64,000 nt of DNA. Origin: Ailanthus altissimus (taxonomy: Eukaryota; Streptophyta; Magnoliopsida; Sapindales; Simaroubaceae). The position numbers were made by a program, and so were the translations under genes. The stretch spans positions 20,709,501-20,773,500 of the forward strand of contig OX327709.1 in assembly GCA_946807835.1 (NCBI GenBank), read 5' to 3'. Of the stretch, positions 38,393-50,075 are shown piece by piece. Positions within the stretch are counted from its first letter, which is position 1. Each line of letters begins with the position of its first letter. The notes below the pieces were generated by a model. The model worked only from the letters and a program-made list of their open reading frames with translations. It was not told the DNA's origin and ran no database searches.

Positions 38393-39062
38393 ATAGATAA
38401 TGGGTATCTCAAATGTCATTATTTTCATTTTTCAGCTTGTTGGGCCACATTTGAGAGAGAGAGAGAGTGACCGAGTGACCGAGTTCTGTTGTGATGCTGC
38501 AGAAGAGAGAACTTGGATGTGTGATGCTATTTGTTGGATATTTTTCCAAGTCAAAAGCAATAAAATCTTCATTTCCTTATTGCAAGTAACTTGAATGATA
38601 TATTAATTTTCAGCTGCTGCATACATGATACTGATAGCAATTTCCGGTTCCATTATAACAGTCACCATTTAATTGTGTTTTAGTGCGAAAAGGACATTTC
38701 AGTATAATGATAAGAGATACCCACCAAACAAAAGAAGGGTCACAAACTTTTTGCCCGACTTTATATAGAAAGAGAAAAAAAAAATTAAAGTATTGGACAA
38801 TCATCTGGTCTGAAATTGCCCGCCTTGCTGTAATCAACGGTGATGATGAGATTTGTCTTGTAATTCCCATTTAAAACAGGCGACAATAAAATGTAATGAA
38901 GGAAAGAAATCTCTCTGCCTACTCCACCTCCTGTTAGCCAGTTTTAGAGGGACAGTTCTCTTTATAAAAGAGCAGCGAGGTCAGGTCGCTGGCTACTCCA
39001 GCGACTCTTTATTTGTAACTCACAATCTCGTAAAAATACCAACTTTTATATAAGTTGCGGAA
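38393..39062. other. Spacer between AKR copy 2 and copy 3
   Basis: Remains of the copy 2 3' UTR with a (GA)n run at about 38452-38466, then spacer. From about 38900 a CTCCACCTCC-type patch and the segment up to 39062 probably hold the promoter and leader of copy 3. A TATA-like TTTATAAAAG lies at about 38960, roughly 100 bases before the start codon. Confidence 0.5.
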
Positions 39063-42000
39063 ATGAAGAGTGAAATTGGATACTTTGAGTTGAACACGGG
39101 AGCCAAAATGCCTTCCGTTGGATTAGGCACGTGGCAGGCTGATCCTGGTGTCGTCGGTAACGCCGTTGATTTCGCCATCAAGGTTCCCACAACTTCCATC
39201 TTTTTTAACTGTCTTGTGTTACAATTAGAATACTGATTTTGGTTGGTCTTTGTCGTTTGTGTTATGCATTTGCTTTATTTATTTGTTTAATATGCTTCTA
39301 ATTTTCTTTCTTTTTCGTCTCTTTAATCCTTTAAGGCTACAAAGCTGAAACAAAACACATGGGCTGTTTTAACTCTTTCTGAAATTTGCAAAAAAGGAAG
39401 CTTCAGAAACTTGTGTGCGGTTGGTAGAATAAAATTTTAAAGACTAAAAAAGAGCTAAAATAACATTATTATTTGCTGCTTTAAGGGAAAAAAAGAAGGA
39501 AAAACAAAATGAAAAACACGGTCAAGATCAGCCTTACTGTGAAACAAATTAGATATCCGGGGCAAAGAGAATGGTGTTTGCTCCCGAATTTGGGAGAAAC
39601 AGAAAGGGAATTGAGAACCGCCTATAATCCTATTGTATAACTATAAATAAGATATCACAGTCCAAAGAGAATGGTGTTTGCTCTCCCAAAATTTGAAGAA
39701 ATAGAAAGGAAAGTGAGAACCACCTGAAACATTATTGTTTGGTTGAATATAAGATAAGTCACCCAATTGAGAATGGAGTGTGCTTTTCTTTAGTCGGTGG
39801 AAATTTTTGCTCGAGGGGTACGTGTTATGGAGATTTATAAGTAGAAGTAATATCTTAATTTAAAATAATAAAAAAGAAAATTAAAAAAAAATGATATATA
39901 GATTTTACATAAAACGTTTTTCAAATAAATTAGATAAAAATTATGTGATAAGTATAAAGAATTTTTATTATAGAGAAATATGATAATTACACTTTCTCTT
40001 TAATTACAAGAAGAGAATAATTTATATTTCTTATAAATAGGAAAAATTAAGAAAGAAATAGAAAAATTAATATTTTACACTGAAAATGATATGAATGCAA
40101 TTTGAGGGAGCTCCTTTATTTATAAAGAAACCGATCCTGTTTCTTTTGCAGGCACGCAGTTTATTTTGTATAAACTTTGGTCCCTACTTTCTTAATTTAC
40201 ATTCATTTTTTCTTTTGTCGGCACCTCATCTCCATTTTTCTTCATTTCGGTGCCTTCCATTTTCTTTATTTCTTTCTTCTTTTTTTTTCATTATTTTAAA
40301 TGGAAATGGCCTACATATGTCAGCCATTAACATTTCTCCCACTTAAAGACTTGATTAAAATAATTATGTCTTCACATTCTTTCACTTACACTTATCATTT
40401 TTATATTACTTACATTTTTGCCAGGTCGTATGAGGATTTACACCAAATGAACTTGTCAATATTGGTTGGTTTGGTCAATGCGTCTACTAGATTATCTTTT
40501 GTGTGAATCTTTTTTATATCCACGCTTTCATCTTCTACTACTTCACAAACAAAATAATACTATACTCATATGTGCTTTGTTCTAGAATAAAAAATCGAAT
40601 TTCTTGCAATGTGTAAGACACTCTAACTGTTATAATACAAATAAATATTCTCTTGATTGTGCCTAAACTCCTCTAAATTTTTTTAATCTAAATTACTTCT
40701 TTACAAGCTTGTGTAACTGTCATATACTCAGCTTCTATTGTTGATAAAGCCATAACAGCTTGAAGTTTAAAAACCCAGTTAACAGCTCCTCTTACAATTG
40801 TACACACATAACTTGTCATGTATTTTTTTTTATTAAGATCACCTGCAAAATTCAAATCAACATATCTATTGACAATGAATTTTGATCATTTATAACATAA
40901 TGTAGCATATGAAGTATTCTTAATATATCTTAAATCCTCTTAACAGTATTCCAATGTTGTTTGTCAGAATTGCTCATAAATCTACTAACCACTTCCACTA
41001 CTTGTGTAATGTCTAATTTTGTACAAAACATGGCAAACATAAAACTTTCCATTACTGATGTATATGGTACTTTAGACATCTCCTTCATCTTTGCTTCATT
41101 GCTAAAGACACATATTTAAGGATAACTTGAAATTAACGAGAAGTAGGGTAGAAATTGGCTTACAATCTTGCATATTGAAGTGCCGCAAGATCTTCTTCAA
41201 GTATTTCTTCTATGAAAGTCATATCTTCATCTTATTTCTGTCTCGGTGAATTTGTATCCCTAAAATCTTGTTTACTGGTCCCAAATCCTTCATGTCAAAT
41301 TTCCTAGCCATATGAGCATTTTATTTTGTTACTTGATCTTTGTTGGAGTCTGCTACTAACATGTCATTAACATACAATAATAAGATAATGAACTCATTAT
41401 TACTACACCTCTTGAAATATACACAAGGGTCCGCACTAAGTCTATTGTATCCAAGGCTCAATATGAAGAAATCAAATCTCTTATATCAATACATCGGCGC
41501 CTGTTTGAGATCGTATAGAAATTTATTCAACCTGCAAACCAAGTTCTCTTTTCCTACTTTTACAAAACTTTCTGGTTAAAGCATATAAATTTCTTCTTCA
41601 AGGTAACCATGAAAAAAAACTGTTTTTATATCTAACTATTCTAGATGTAAATCAAACATAGCACATATAGTAAGGACTATTCGAACAGTATTAAGTCTAA
41701 CAATTGGTGAAAATATTTTATTGAAATCAATACATTCTTTCTGAGCATATCCTTTTACTACTAATCTTACACGATACCGCTCCACTTGATCATCGCTATT
41801 TCGTTTGATCTTGTAGACTTATTTGTTACCGATGGCCTTTCTTCCATGTGATATGGTACAAGATCCCATGTTTTATTCTTATAAAGAGCCTTAATTTCCT
41901 CTTGCATTGCTGTCATCTATAGAAATGCATCCAAGCTGTTCGTTGCTTCTTGAAAAGTTGATGGTTCTCATTCATCTGTTAGAAGACAATATGCAACATT

Positions 42001-45000
42001 ACCCTCTATTAATAGAGTCTTCTTTTCAAGAAGATCTTGTTGTAAAGAAATTTTGTCTCATACAATGTTATCAGAGTATCTCATATCTCATTCGCCGTCT
42101 TTTTCTCTGCTACGCTTGATAGAACTTCATCTATTAATCCCAGATGCAAGTTGGCAACAACATCTCCATCTATCTCTTTCTATTTTTCATCTGTCATATT
42201 TGCTGGTTTGTCACCAATTGCAATTAGACAATGATCATTCCTTAAGATTGTCATCATTCTCTTCTTGCACAATAAGAAATTATTCTCGTTGAACTTATCT
42301 ATCTCGTACTTTGTCGTCATGTTGATTAACTATGATCTGTTTCTCACTCGAACTAACTCCCACTATTTCACTATAAATAGTACTATATACCTAACTAGTA
42401 CAGTATATATAAATAGTACCATATGTGAATAGTTACATACTTGTAAATAATAACTGTGAACGATATACCTTAACCTGAAAATCCTAAAGTTCTGATACTA
42501 CTTATTATAGAGATTTATAAGTTGAAGTAGTATCTTAATTTAAAATAATAAATATAAAAAATTAGAGAAAATAAATGACACATAAATTTTACGTAAAAAA
42601 TTTTTAAATAAATTGAGATAAAAAAAAATTACTAGACAAATATAGAAAATTTTCACTATAAAAAAACATGAGGATTATACTTTTTTTTTAATTATAAGAA
42701 GAAAATAATTTTATCTCTTTTATAAATAAAAAAAATTAAAAAAAATAGAAAAATTAATATTTTATACTAAAAATAAGATGAATGCAATTTGAGGGAGTTC
42801 TCTATTTATAGAGAAACTGATCCTGTTCTTTTTACAGACACACAATTTATTCTGTACAAAATTCGATACCTACTTTTTTAATTTACATTCATTTTCTCTT
42901 TTGTCGGCTCCTCATCTCTATTTTTCTTCATTTCGATACCTCCTATTTCCTTCATTTCTTTTTCGCCTTTTTCATTATTTTAACTGAAAATGGCCCACAT
43001 ATGTCGCCCATTAACAGTATGCCAACTCGACCCCTCAAACATTAATAGAGAGGTGTAATTGCAATAAGATTATGCCTTAAAAAAAAATTTCGAGAACCAT
43101 TTTTTGTTTAAAAATATTTCCTATAGAAACTCTCTCAAGATGTGCTCTTATTAAATTTTTTTTGTCAATCAAACAATAAATTCTCATTCCAGGTAACAAT
43201 ATTCATTCTTGCAAAGAATGAATGAATTTCTTAAAATACTACTATATTTCTCAAATTTTAATTTTAAAATTTTTATCTTAAATAATGTATTAAATATTTA
43301 TTTTCATAATTTTTAAAAATAACTTATTACACCATTTTACCCCAATAGTTTTTTTAGAAATTTTTTATTACTTTTACTCTAATTGATCCAAATTAATTAT
43401 TTCATTTTCAAATATCAAGTATTAGCACTTAACTAAACATGCTTCCTCATTACTGTAGGCTGGATACCGCCATATAGATTGTGCTCGACTGTATGGCAAC
43501 GAGAAGGAGGTAAGTACCGAACGTTCTGCTAAATCTAATTTTTTGAAATATTATGCCCAACTCTTATTAATATTGCCATCATTTTTTGTATCTTTAATAT
43601 TTTTCTTCTCATTCTATTTCACTTCTATGTTGCAATATATTTAAGTTTCTTTAATTTACGGGGTTAAGATTGGGATCCCCTCCAATACATGAATAGGGGT
43701 AGATTGTTTATTTTTATTTGTGATAAAATAGTGTTGGTTTTTTTTTAGTTTAAATTTGTAGATTGTGTTTCAATAGATATCATTGTTATATATTTCGATA
43801 AACTTCTAATTATAAATATCATTAAACTATTGTAATATTAAAAAACAACGTTTAAATTTTCTTAATTTATGGGATTGTTTCTTTAACAAGTTGAAGGTTT
43901 CTTGCCCCTGCTTTCTCCCGTAATTGTTTCCGAAATATTATCATATATTGTCATACCTTCTAATTTACTTGTTTTCCTGTATTGACGCCTTTTACGTAAT
44001 CACGTTCTTATTGTTCTAAGCATGTTGATTGCATATATATATATATATATAAATTATTCAATTTTACCTGAAAGATATTTCCTTTTGTGAGCTCTTATTG
44101 TTCTCGACGGTAAGTAGTCCATGTGACTAATTTTCCAGATTCTCCTACTTAACGAGAATAGGGTAATTGTGACATTTTGAACAAATAACTGCAGTGTTGG
44201 ATGCAGTAGGAATAAAATTGACTCTCTTCACTTTTATAAATCAATACAAAAAATGAAAAAAGAGAGGGGGGTGGGGAGCCTATCAAATGAATAAGAGTAG
44301 CCATCAAATGAATATAAACTATGACTTCCTATAAATAAAGGATAACCTTCTCTCTCCTCTTTATTACGTGTCTTGAGAGAAAAAAAATGAGAGATGAGAG
44401 AAGGTTAAGAATTTATGAGTGTTGTGAGAGAAGATGAAATTGAGTGATTGTAAACACTTGTACTAATGTTATGTATTAGTGAATTTTGTATTAATATACA
44501 AGTGTTCTCATTTATGTTTCATTGTATTCAAATATTTGTTTCAGAGCAAGGTTGTTTTAATAGTAGAACAATAATCGAAGTACTGTTTATAAAGATACTA
44601 TTCATACGAGTAATGTTTACATATACTGTACCATTGTTCTCGCAATATTAGAATCCTAAAATTTAATAATTGGTATCAGGGCATACCAAATTTATTTTTT
44701 CAACAATATCTTGTGTAAAAAATCTTTACCTTAAGTAGTCAAGATCAATCCCATCAGGTGCTAGAATAAGAATTCATGTAGGACATGATGATGATGATGA
44801 TCTATGTTGCTTCGTTTATTTGTTGGACCTTAATCAAGCCTTCTTTGGCACGCCCCCTTGTCCTTAACAATTTGTTTGTATGCGGTGAACGCTTTCTTTC
44901 TCCTTTTGGCTGTCGGACATGGGTTATGATTAATACCAAGTTGCTGCACATGTTCTGCCTCTTAGTTCTTACTGATCCCGTCCTCCAATAATATATTTTT

Positions 45001-47842
45001 CATCATGTAATAACCCGTTTCACGAAAAAATTTGTTGGGATGTTATTTTCTGATATGTACCTACAATTTATTAAGACGTAGCTGAAATATCTATTTACCT
45101 TTTGGTTTTTGCAAGTTGGTAATTATGTTTAATCAATAGCAATGTGCACTTTGTTTCCTTGTATTAACATCATTTCTGAACTATTGGGTTGGTTTCTTTG
45201 AGTATCTTTTGTAAATTTTGTTTATCATTATAGTACCAACTTGTTATGTAAGGGTTGATAATTGTTCAAGCTCTCAATTCTACAGTGCTGCTATGTAGTT
45301 TCCTGGTTGTAGCGACTCTTAACATAGTGAAGTTTGAGATAGATGCTCTCTGCTGAGAGACTTGTAATGTAGTGGAACATATGATACTTGTTGATTTTGC
45401 TTAATTGTCCTCATTTTTTGGGTAAGAAAGTGGTTAAATGTTTCCAATGACTTTTTATGACACCAAGATAATATTCATGCTTCTTGCAGATTGGTTTGGT
45501 GCTGAAGAAACTGTTTGAAGATGGTGTTGTCAAGCGGGAGAATTTATGGATTACCTCTAAACTCTGGTTTGTGCTGGTTTGGTTGAATAAGAACACATAA
45601 TTGATTGTTGAATGGAACAACTCTAAACGCTTTGGTCGTGATATTATAGATGCTACCGGCATTATACCCTGACTTTAAACTGTGTTTTAATCCCTCAAGG
45701 ATGGTTTACACTATGTAACCTGAGATGATTCACAGGTGTACCGATCATGCACCGGAAGATGTACCAGAGGCATTGGACAAAACTTTACAGGACTTGCAGA
45801 TTGATTATGTTGATCTGTATCTTGTAAGTACCCTTTTATGAAACCTTAACATCTAGTATTTTCTATCAAAACTTAGAACTATGGTGTATGCTCTAACTGT
45901 ACTAGAATCCAATTCTTGGAACCTAACTGAGAAAATTCCATGTAAAATTTGTAGTTATGTCATTAGTCTTGAATAAGACTAATAGGAAGGGGTCCCTTTT
46001 AAATTTGTGAAGGATAATGTAGCATCCAAAATTTTTTATCCCTCAAGTCTAGTTACAAAACCTATCTTTAGCTTAGACAAATATAGTTTGGAGTTATTTA
46101 CTATGTGATTTATGATTTTGAATATGTTGGTATATTTTTAAGTGTTCAGATTTAGATTTTGAATATGTTGGTATATTTTCAAGTGTTATATTGGAATGAA
46201 AATTGAACCTAATTTTTTAATGCGGAATCAAATTGAGAATTAAGAAACAATTCAAAAAATAAATGGAAAACATAATAAAATTTATGTAGTTTAGCAGAGT
46301 CTATATCTATGAGCCAACATAAAATAGATCTGATGCTATTATTCAATCAAAAATCAAAGATTTACAAACTTAAAAGATTGAGCAAGAACTAAAAAAAATT
46401 ATAAAATCCGAAATTATAGGGAGAGACTACTTAAGCTTCCAGAGCATATATAAGCCAAAAATAAACTTTTCAACCTAAATTCTAATAAACTTAACAAATT
46501 CAATGACACATGTCAGTATTTGATTCAACGGTGCATTTTTGGCATATGTGACCTTCCAAGTACTTTATCATTCCAGCCCTTCCCTTTTCACTAATTACTC
46601 TAGAATCCCTAAAGTTTGCTTTTATTAGCATTTAGTTCTCCACAAACTTTATTCCCTTTATAGTTAGGTCCCCAACACAGTTCATCTGACTCGTCATTGA
46701 TTTTTAACCACCATTTTACATGTTCTAATCTGTAACAATACATGGCCACAACTTTGAAGATCCACTGGCCAGCTCGAATGAAGAAGGGTTCCGTTGGCTT
46801 CAATCCTGAGAACCTTCTTCAACCAGATATACCTAGCACATGGAGAGTAATGGAAACACTCTATGATTCTGGCAAGGCTCGAGCAATTGGAGTGAGCAAT
46901 TTCTCTACAAAGAAGCTTGGTGATTTGTTGGAAGTAGCTCGTATTCCTCCAGCTGTTAACCAAGTTGAATGCCATCCTTCATGGCAGCAGCAAAAGCTAC
47001 ATGCATTTTGTAAATCCAAAGGAGTTCATCTGTCTGTAAGTAGGCAAAACTTAATATTTTTCCCCATTTCATCTTGCTGTTTAGGTGATTGGAAAATTCT
47101 TATTTATTTTGATTTCTTGGAGAAAGATTAACTTTTATTTTTTGATCAGGGATATTCCCCGTTGGGTTCTCCTGGCACAAGATGGATCAAAAGTGATGTC
47201 CTCAAGAATCCAATTCTTAATATGGTTGCAGAAAATTTAGGCAAAACTCCTGCACAAGTTGCGATACGTTGGGGCCTGCAAATGGGTCATAGTGTACTTC
47301 CCAAAAGTACAAATGACGCGAGGATCAGAGAGAACTTCGACGTATTTGACTGGTCTATACCTGAGGATCTGTTTCCCAGGTTTCCTGAAATTGAGCAGGC
47401 AAGTAGCTATTATTTTGTATCACTAGTTTTAGCATGGCCCATAGTTACGCAATGGAAAATCTGTCTATAGCTGATGTTGGCACAAAGGTTTTCACTTCTT
47501 TACATTATAAATTACAGGATCCCTGAATGCCCTCCGTTATCATCTACGGTATATTAAGCGCCAGTATATAATTCGTTTACTAGGTTTTAATTGGGTGACT
47601 GAACTCAGATCTTATGTATGATCTTCTAAAGAATATATATATATATATATATATATATAGGTGTGTGTGTGTGATAGTGATGCCAGGCAAAAGCAAATAA
47701 GCAATTGTCTTGGAAACTCTTCTGTTGACAATGGATTTGATTTTCGACTATGCAGGCTAGGCTTATAAGAGGAAGTGCATATGTGCACGAGACCTTTGGT
47801 ACATACAGGTCTGTCGAAGAACTCTGGGATGGTGAGATATGA
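39063..47842 (+). CDS. AKR4C: Aldo-keto reductase AKR4C-type, copy 3 (intact, with a retrotransposon in intron 1)
   Basis: A predicted NADPH-dependent aldehyde reductase of 315 residues. Exons are 39063-39182, 43459-43509, 45490-45566, 45736-45823, 46760-47035, 47150-47398 and 47756-47842; phases match copies 1 and 2. The catalytic tetrad is complete: Asp47 and Tyr52 (HIDCARLY), Lys81 (TSKLW), His114 (IHWP). LPKS and HETFG are intact. Intron 1 is 4276 bases because a copia element (39823-43016) sits inside it. Intron 2 is about 2 kb and holds an LTR-like remnant. Intron 4 carries AT-rich filler with a short tandem duplication near 46110-46190. Intron 6 uses a GC donor and contains a (TA)n tract at about 47634-47660. 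No coding lesion is seen. Whether the large intron is spliced cleanly needs RNA evidence. Confidence 0.93.
39823..40332 (-). repeat. Left LTR (3' LTR) of the intronic copia element
   Basis: The sequence is 510 bases, begins TGTTAT and ends TTAACA, and aligns along its full length with 42503-43016. Shared blocks include GAATGCAATTTGAGGGAG and the CTCATCTC..TTTTTCTTCATTTCG region. It is somewhat diverged from its partner, so the insertion is not recent. Confidence 0.88.
42503..43016 (-). repeat. Right LTR (5' LTR) of the intronic copia element
   Basis: The sequence is 514 bases, begins TATTAT (the terminal G has become A) and ends TTAACA. It matches the left LTR throughout and is followed by the GTATG half of the target duplication. 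As the 5' LTR of a minus-strand element it could carry promoter activity directed towards AKR exon 1, antisense to the gene. Confidence 0.87.
44200..44700 (+). repeat. LTR-end-like remnant in AKR copy 3 intron 2
   Basis: From about 44330 the sequence reads like the R-U5 end of a copia LTR (GAGAGAAGATGAAATTGAG, then several ATACAAGTG-type repeats) and runs into TTGGTATCAGGGC at about 44671, a degraded initiator tRNA-Met primer site in plus orientation. No polyprotein follows it. Probably a truncated element in the opposite orientation to the intron 1 copia. Confidence 0.45.
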
Positions 47843-48289
47843 GCATTGCCATAGTCGATATGTGGAAGGAAAGACCAACAGTATGGCTGCCCTGTTCATG
47901 CAAAGTCTGTATTTCTTGTTTGTGCTTTGATAATTTTAGTCGACTTTGGGCGAATAAGTATATTAATTATTGGTTGCAAGAATTTTATCTTGATTTTGCT
48001 TCAAAGCGAAATGCTAGAATAGAGATTTTACAGCTTCTCTTTTTAATACATCTTTCAAGTTCTCTGTTTTTATCAAGTTATAGGTTACACTTCTCAAGTT
48101 CTTTGTTTTTATTAATTTTTTAGGTTTCCTTTTCTTAGGTTCATCTAAAAATTAAGAAATATGAGCCCTTAAATTGTCAAATTGGTTACTGGAATTATCT
48201 TCTTTAAGCCCGACAAAATGGTTTGAGGTTTAACACATTGTACAAATATTATGAAATGTTATATTTACATTATTAAATGTTGGAAAAAA
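47843..48289. other. AKR copy 3 downstream region
   Basis: It begins with the copy 3 3' UTR. Two similar CTCAAGTTCT(C/T)T(G)TTTTTAT segments lie around 48054-48120, a tandem duplication of roughly 40 bases. No coding signal is seen. Confidence 0.55.
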
Positions 48290-49980
48290 AATTAAAAGTT
48301 TAGTCTATTAATTTTTCTTGAATTACTTATATGGTTTCTAAGTTTTTTTAAATATTTAAGTTATTCATTTTAAGAAGGTAATTAGGTTTTTTTTACGATA
48401 AAAGTAAGGGTTAAGAACACTTTTATCTTTAAATTTTAGTTTAATATTCAACTTTATCTCACGAGTTTTAAAATAGACAATTTTACCTTAATCCATTAAT
48501 TTGCTATCGGTTGTTTTAAAAAAAAATAATTAATTTTACTGTATAATAATATTTTTACTCTTATTTATTAAGTTAGATAATTAAAGTAACGTAATAAATT
48601 AATTAATTTTAATAATTTAATTTTAAAATATTAAATTTTTAATCTTTTTCAATATTTTAAATTTTAACTTAAAAAAATAATAAAATTTATTAAATTTTAG
48701 TCTAATTCTCATTACTACTCCTACCCAACCCAAGTACCCACATCGCCTCCCCATCCCACAATGGCTAGCCACCCCCTCCCACCATTGCCAGTGGCTTTTG
48801 CAACAGTCTGCCATGGTTGATGTCCTTCCACTTTCTTTGTCTCATTGCACTCCAAGCTTTTAGTTCGTTATGGATCCTTGCTAGTCTTTTTCTTGTAGCA
48901 TAATTGCTTCTTGTAAAGGAGAAAAAAGAGAGAGAATCATTGACCTGGTAAAAACAAATCTATTAATCTCATCACTCTGTTCGAGCCCCCAAGTCCCAGG
49001 AGTGGCACGAACTGCAATATTAATTTTCTTTTTCTTTTTCTTTTTCATGATTCAGCAAGGTGCATCTTTAATTTGTGGACAAAATCTTCAAATTTAGGAC
49101 ATTTTTCCATTCAATTACATAAATTATTCTCCACATCAAATTTAAAATTCAAAAACCAATCAATTACATCCTTCCAAACACCAAAAGAAAACAATAAAAT
49201 AAATCCAATAAATTCAAGGTAATGTATTGCAATAAAAGTGGCAGTCAGAGCAAGCAGCAACCCGAACATCATTCAAAATATTTGCAAGTACCAATTTGTC
49301 ATGCCATAAAAGAAATGGCAGTTTAAGTTGTGGGTCTAGCGATGGCTTGAGCGTCGCACAAGGCGGCGGTTAGAGCAACACCCTGAATAGCGACTAGAAA
49401 AGCAGCCTGATAATACTTTGAGGAGAACACACAGAACTCGACTATAAAAAAATTAAATTAATCGCTATGAAATAGGTAGATGGAGGCAGTGGTAGAGAGG
49501 GTGTGTGAACAAAAAAAAAAATAGAAAAAAAATAATAAGAAGAAGAAGACAACAGACAGAGAAGAAACTTTTATATTAATTTTCATAGACCATTCTGTAA
49601 TTCACATATGGATATGGTACGACATATTGCGTATTAAATTGCATCTCTGTTGATCTATTTTAAATTTTTATAATGAATTACAAATTTATCATTTTACTGT
49701 TAAAATAATCGGTAACAAGAATTATTTAAAAATTTTATAATGAATTACAATTTTATCCTTCTATCGTCAAAATAATTTGTAACAAACTAACAAATTAAGA
49801 TAAAATTATTTATTTTAAAATTCGTAAGATAAAATTAATTATTACACTAAATTTTTGAGATAGAAATATCATTAACCCTAAAAGTAATAACAAAAAAAAT
49901 ATAAGTGAGTATTTCAAAAAAAAAAAAGGATTTAGTAGATAATTCAAGAAAAATTGAGAAACTAAATGTCAATTTCCCTT
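48290..49980. mobile_element. Non-autonomous element with long terminal inverted repeats (about 1.7 kb)
   Basis: The stretch 48290-48530 pairs in reverse complement with about 49740-49980. Shared blocks include AATTTTTCTTGAATTA near both ends, AGGGTTAA, ATCTCACGAGTTTTAAAATA (with its partner differing slightly) and AATTTTACCTTAAT. Between the arms, 48700-49560 has a different, more GC-rich composition (CCACCCCCTCCC, GCGTCGCACAAGGCGGCGG) with no recognised ORF. Long inverted repeats around foreign-looking DNA resemble MULE-type elements that have captured host sequence. The borders are approximate and no clear target duplication was found. Confidence 0.65.
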
Positions 49981-50075
49981 AAATATTAAACTTATAATAA
50001 ATAAGAAAAATATATTGTAAATTCTACATATATAATATAACATGATAAATAACTTTATTAATTTAATATGAAAGC

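Larger units (their letters stand above)
39823..43016 (-). mobile_element. Ty1/copia retrotransposon inserted in AKR copy 3 intron 1, internally deleted
   Basis: The element has two similar LTRs, 39823-40332 and 42503-43016, and about 2.2 kb between. Next to the left LTR is a polypurine tract (minus-strand sense AGTGGGAGAAATG, 40333-40346). Next to the right LTR is a tRNA-Met primer-binding remnant (TAGTATCAGAAC, about 42488-42500). Both place it on the minus strand. GTACG and GTATG flank it, a target duplication with one mismatch. Reading the minus strand, a gag (UBN2-like) fragment lies at about 42300-42050. RT follows from about 41900, with a YVND loop at 41361-41375, and RNase H near 40700 ([10 protein letters not shown]). 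Integrase is missing, so the element is internally deleted and dead. Confidence 0.9.

Noticed and set aside
40095..40346. 83-codon frame upstream of AKR copy 3 exon 2
   Set aside because: It lies wholly inside the left LTR of the intronic copia element and runs in the opposite direction to its genes.
44040..44052. (TA)n tracts at 44034-44050 and 47634-47660 as regulatory elements
   Set aside because: Both are simple intronic microsatellites with no further signal around them.
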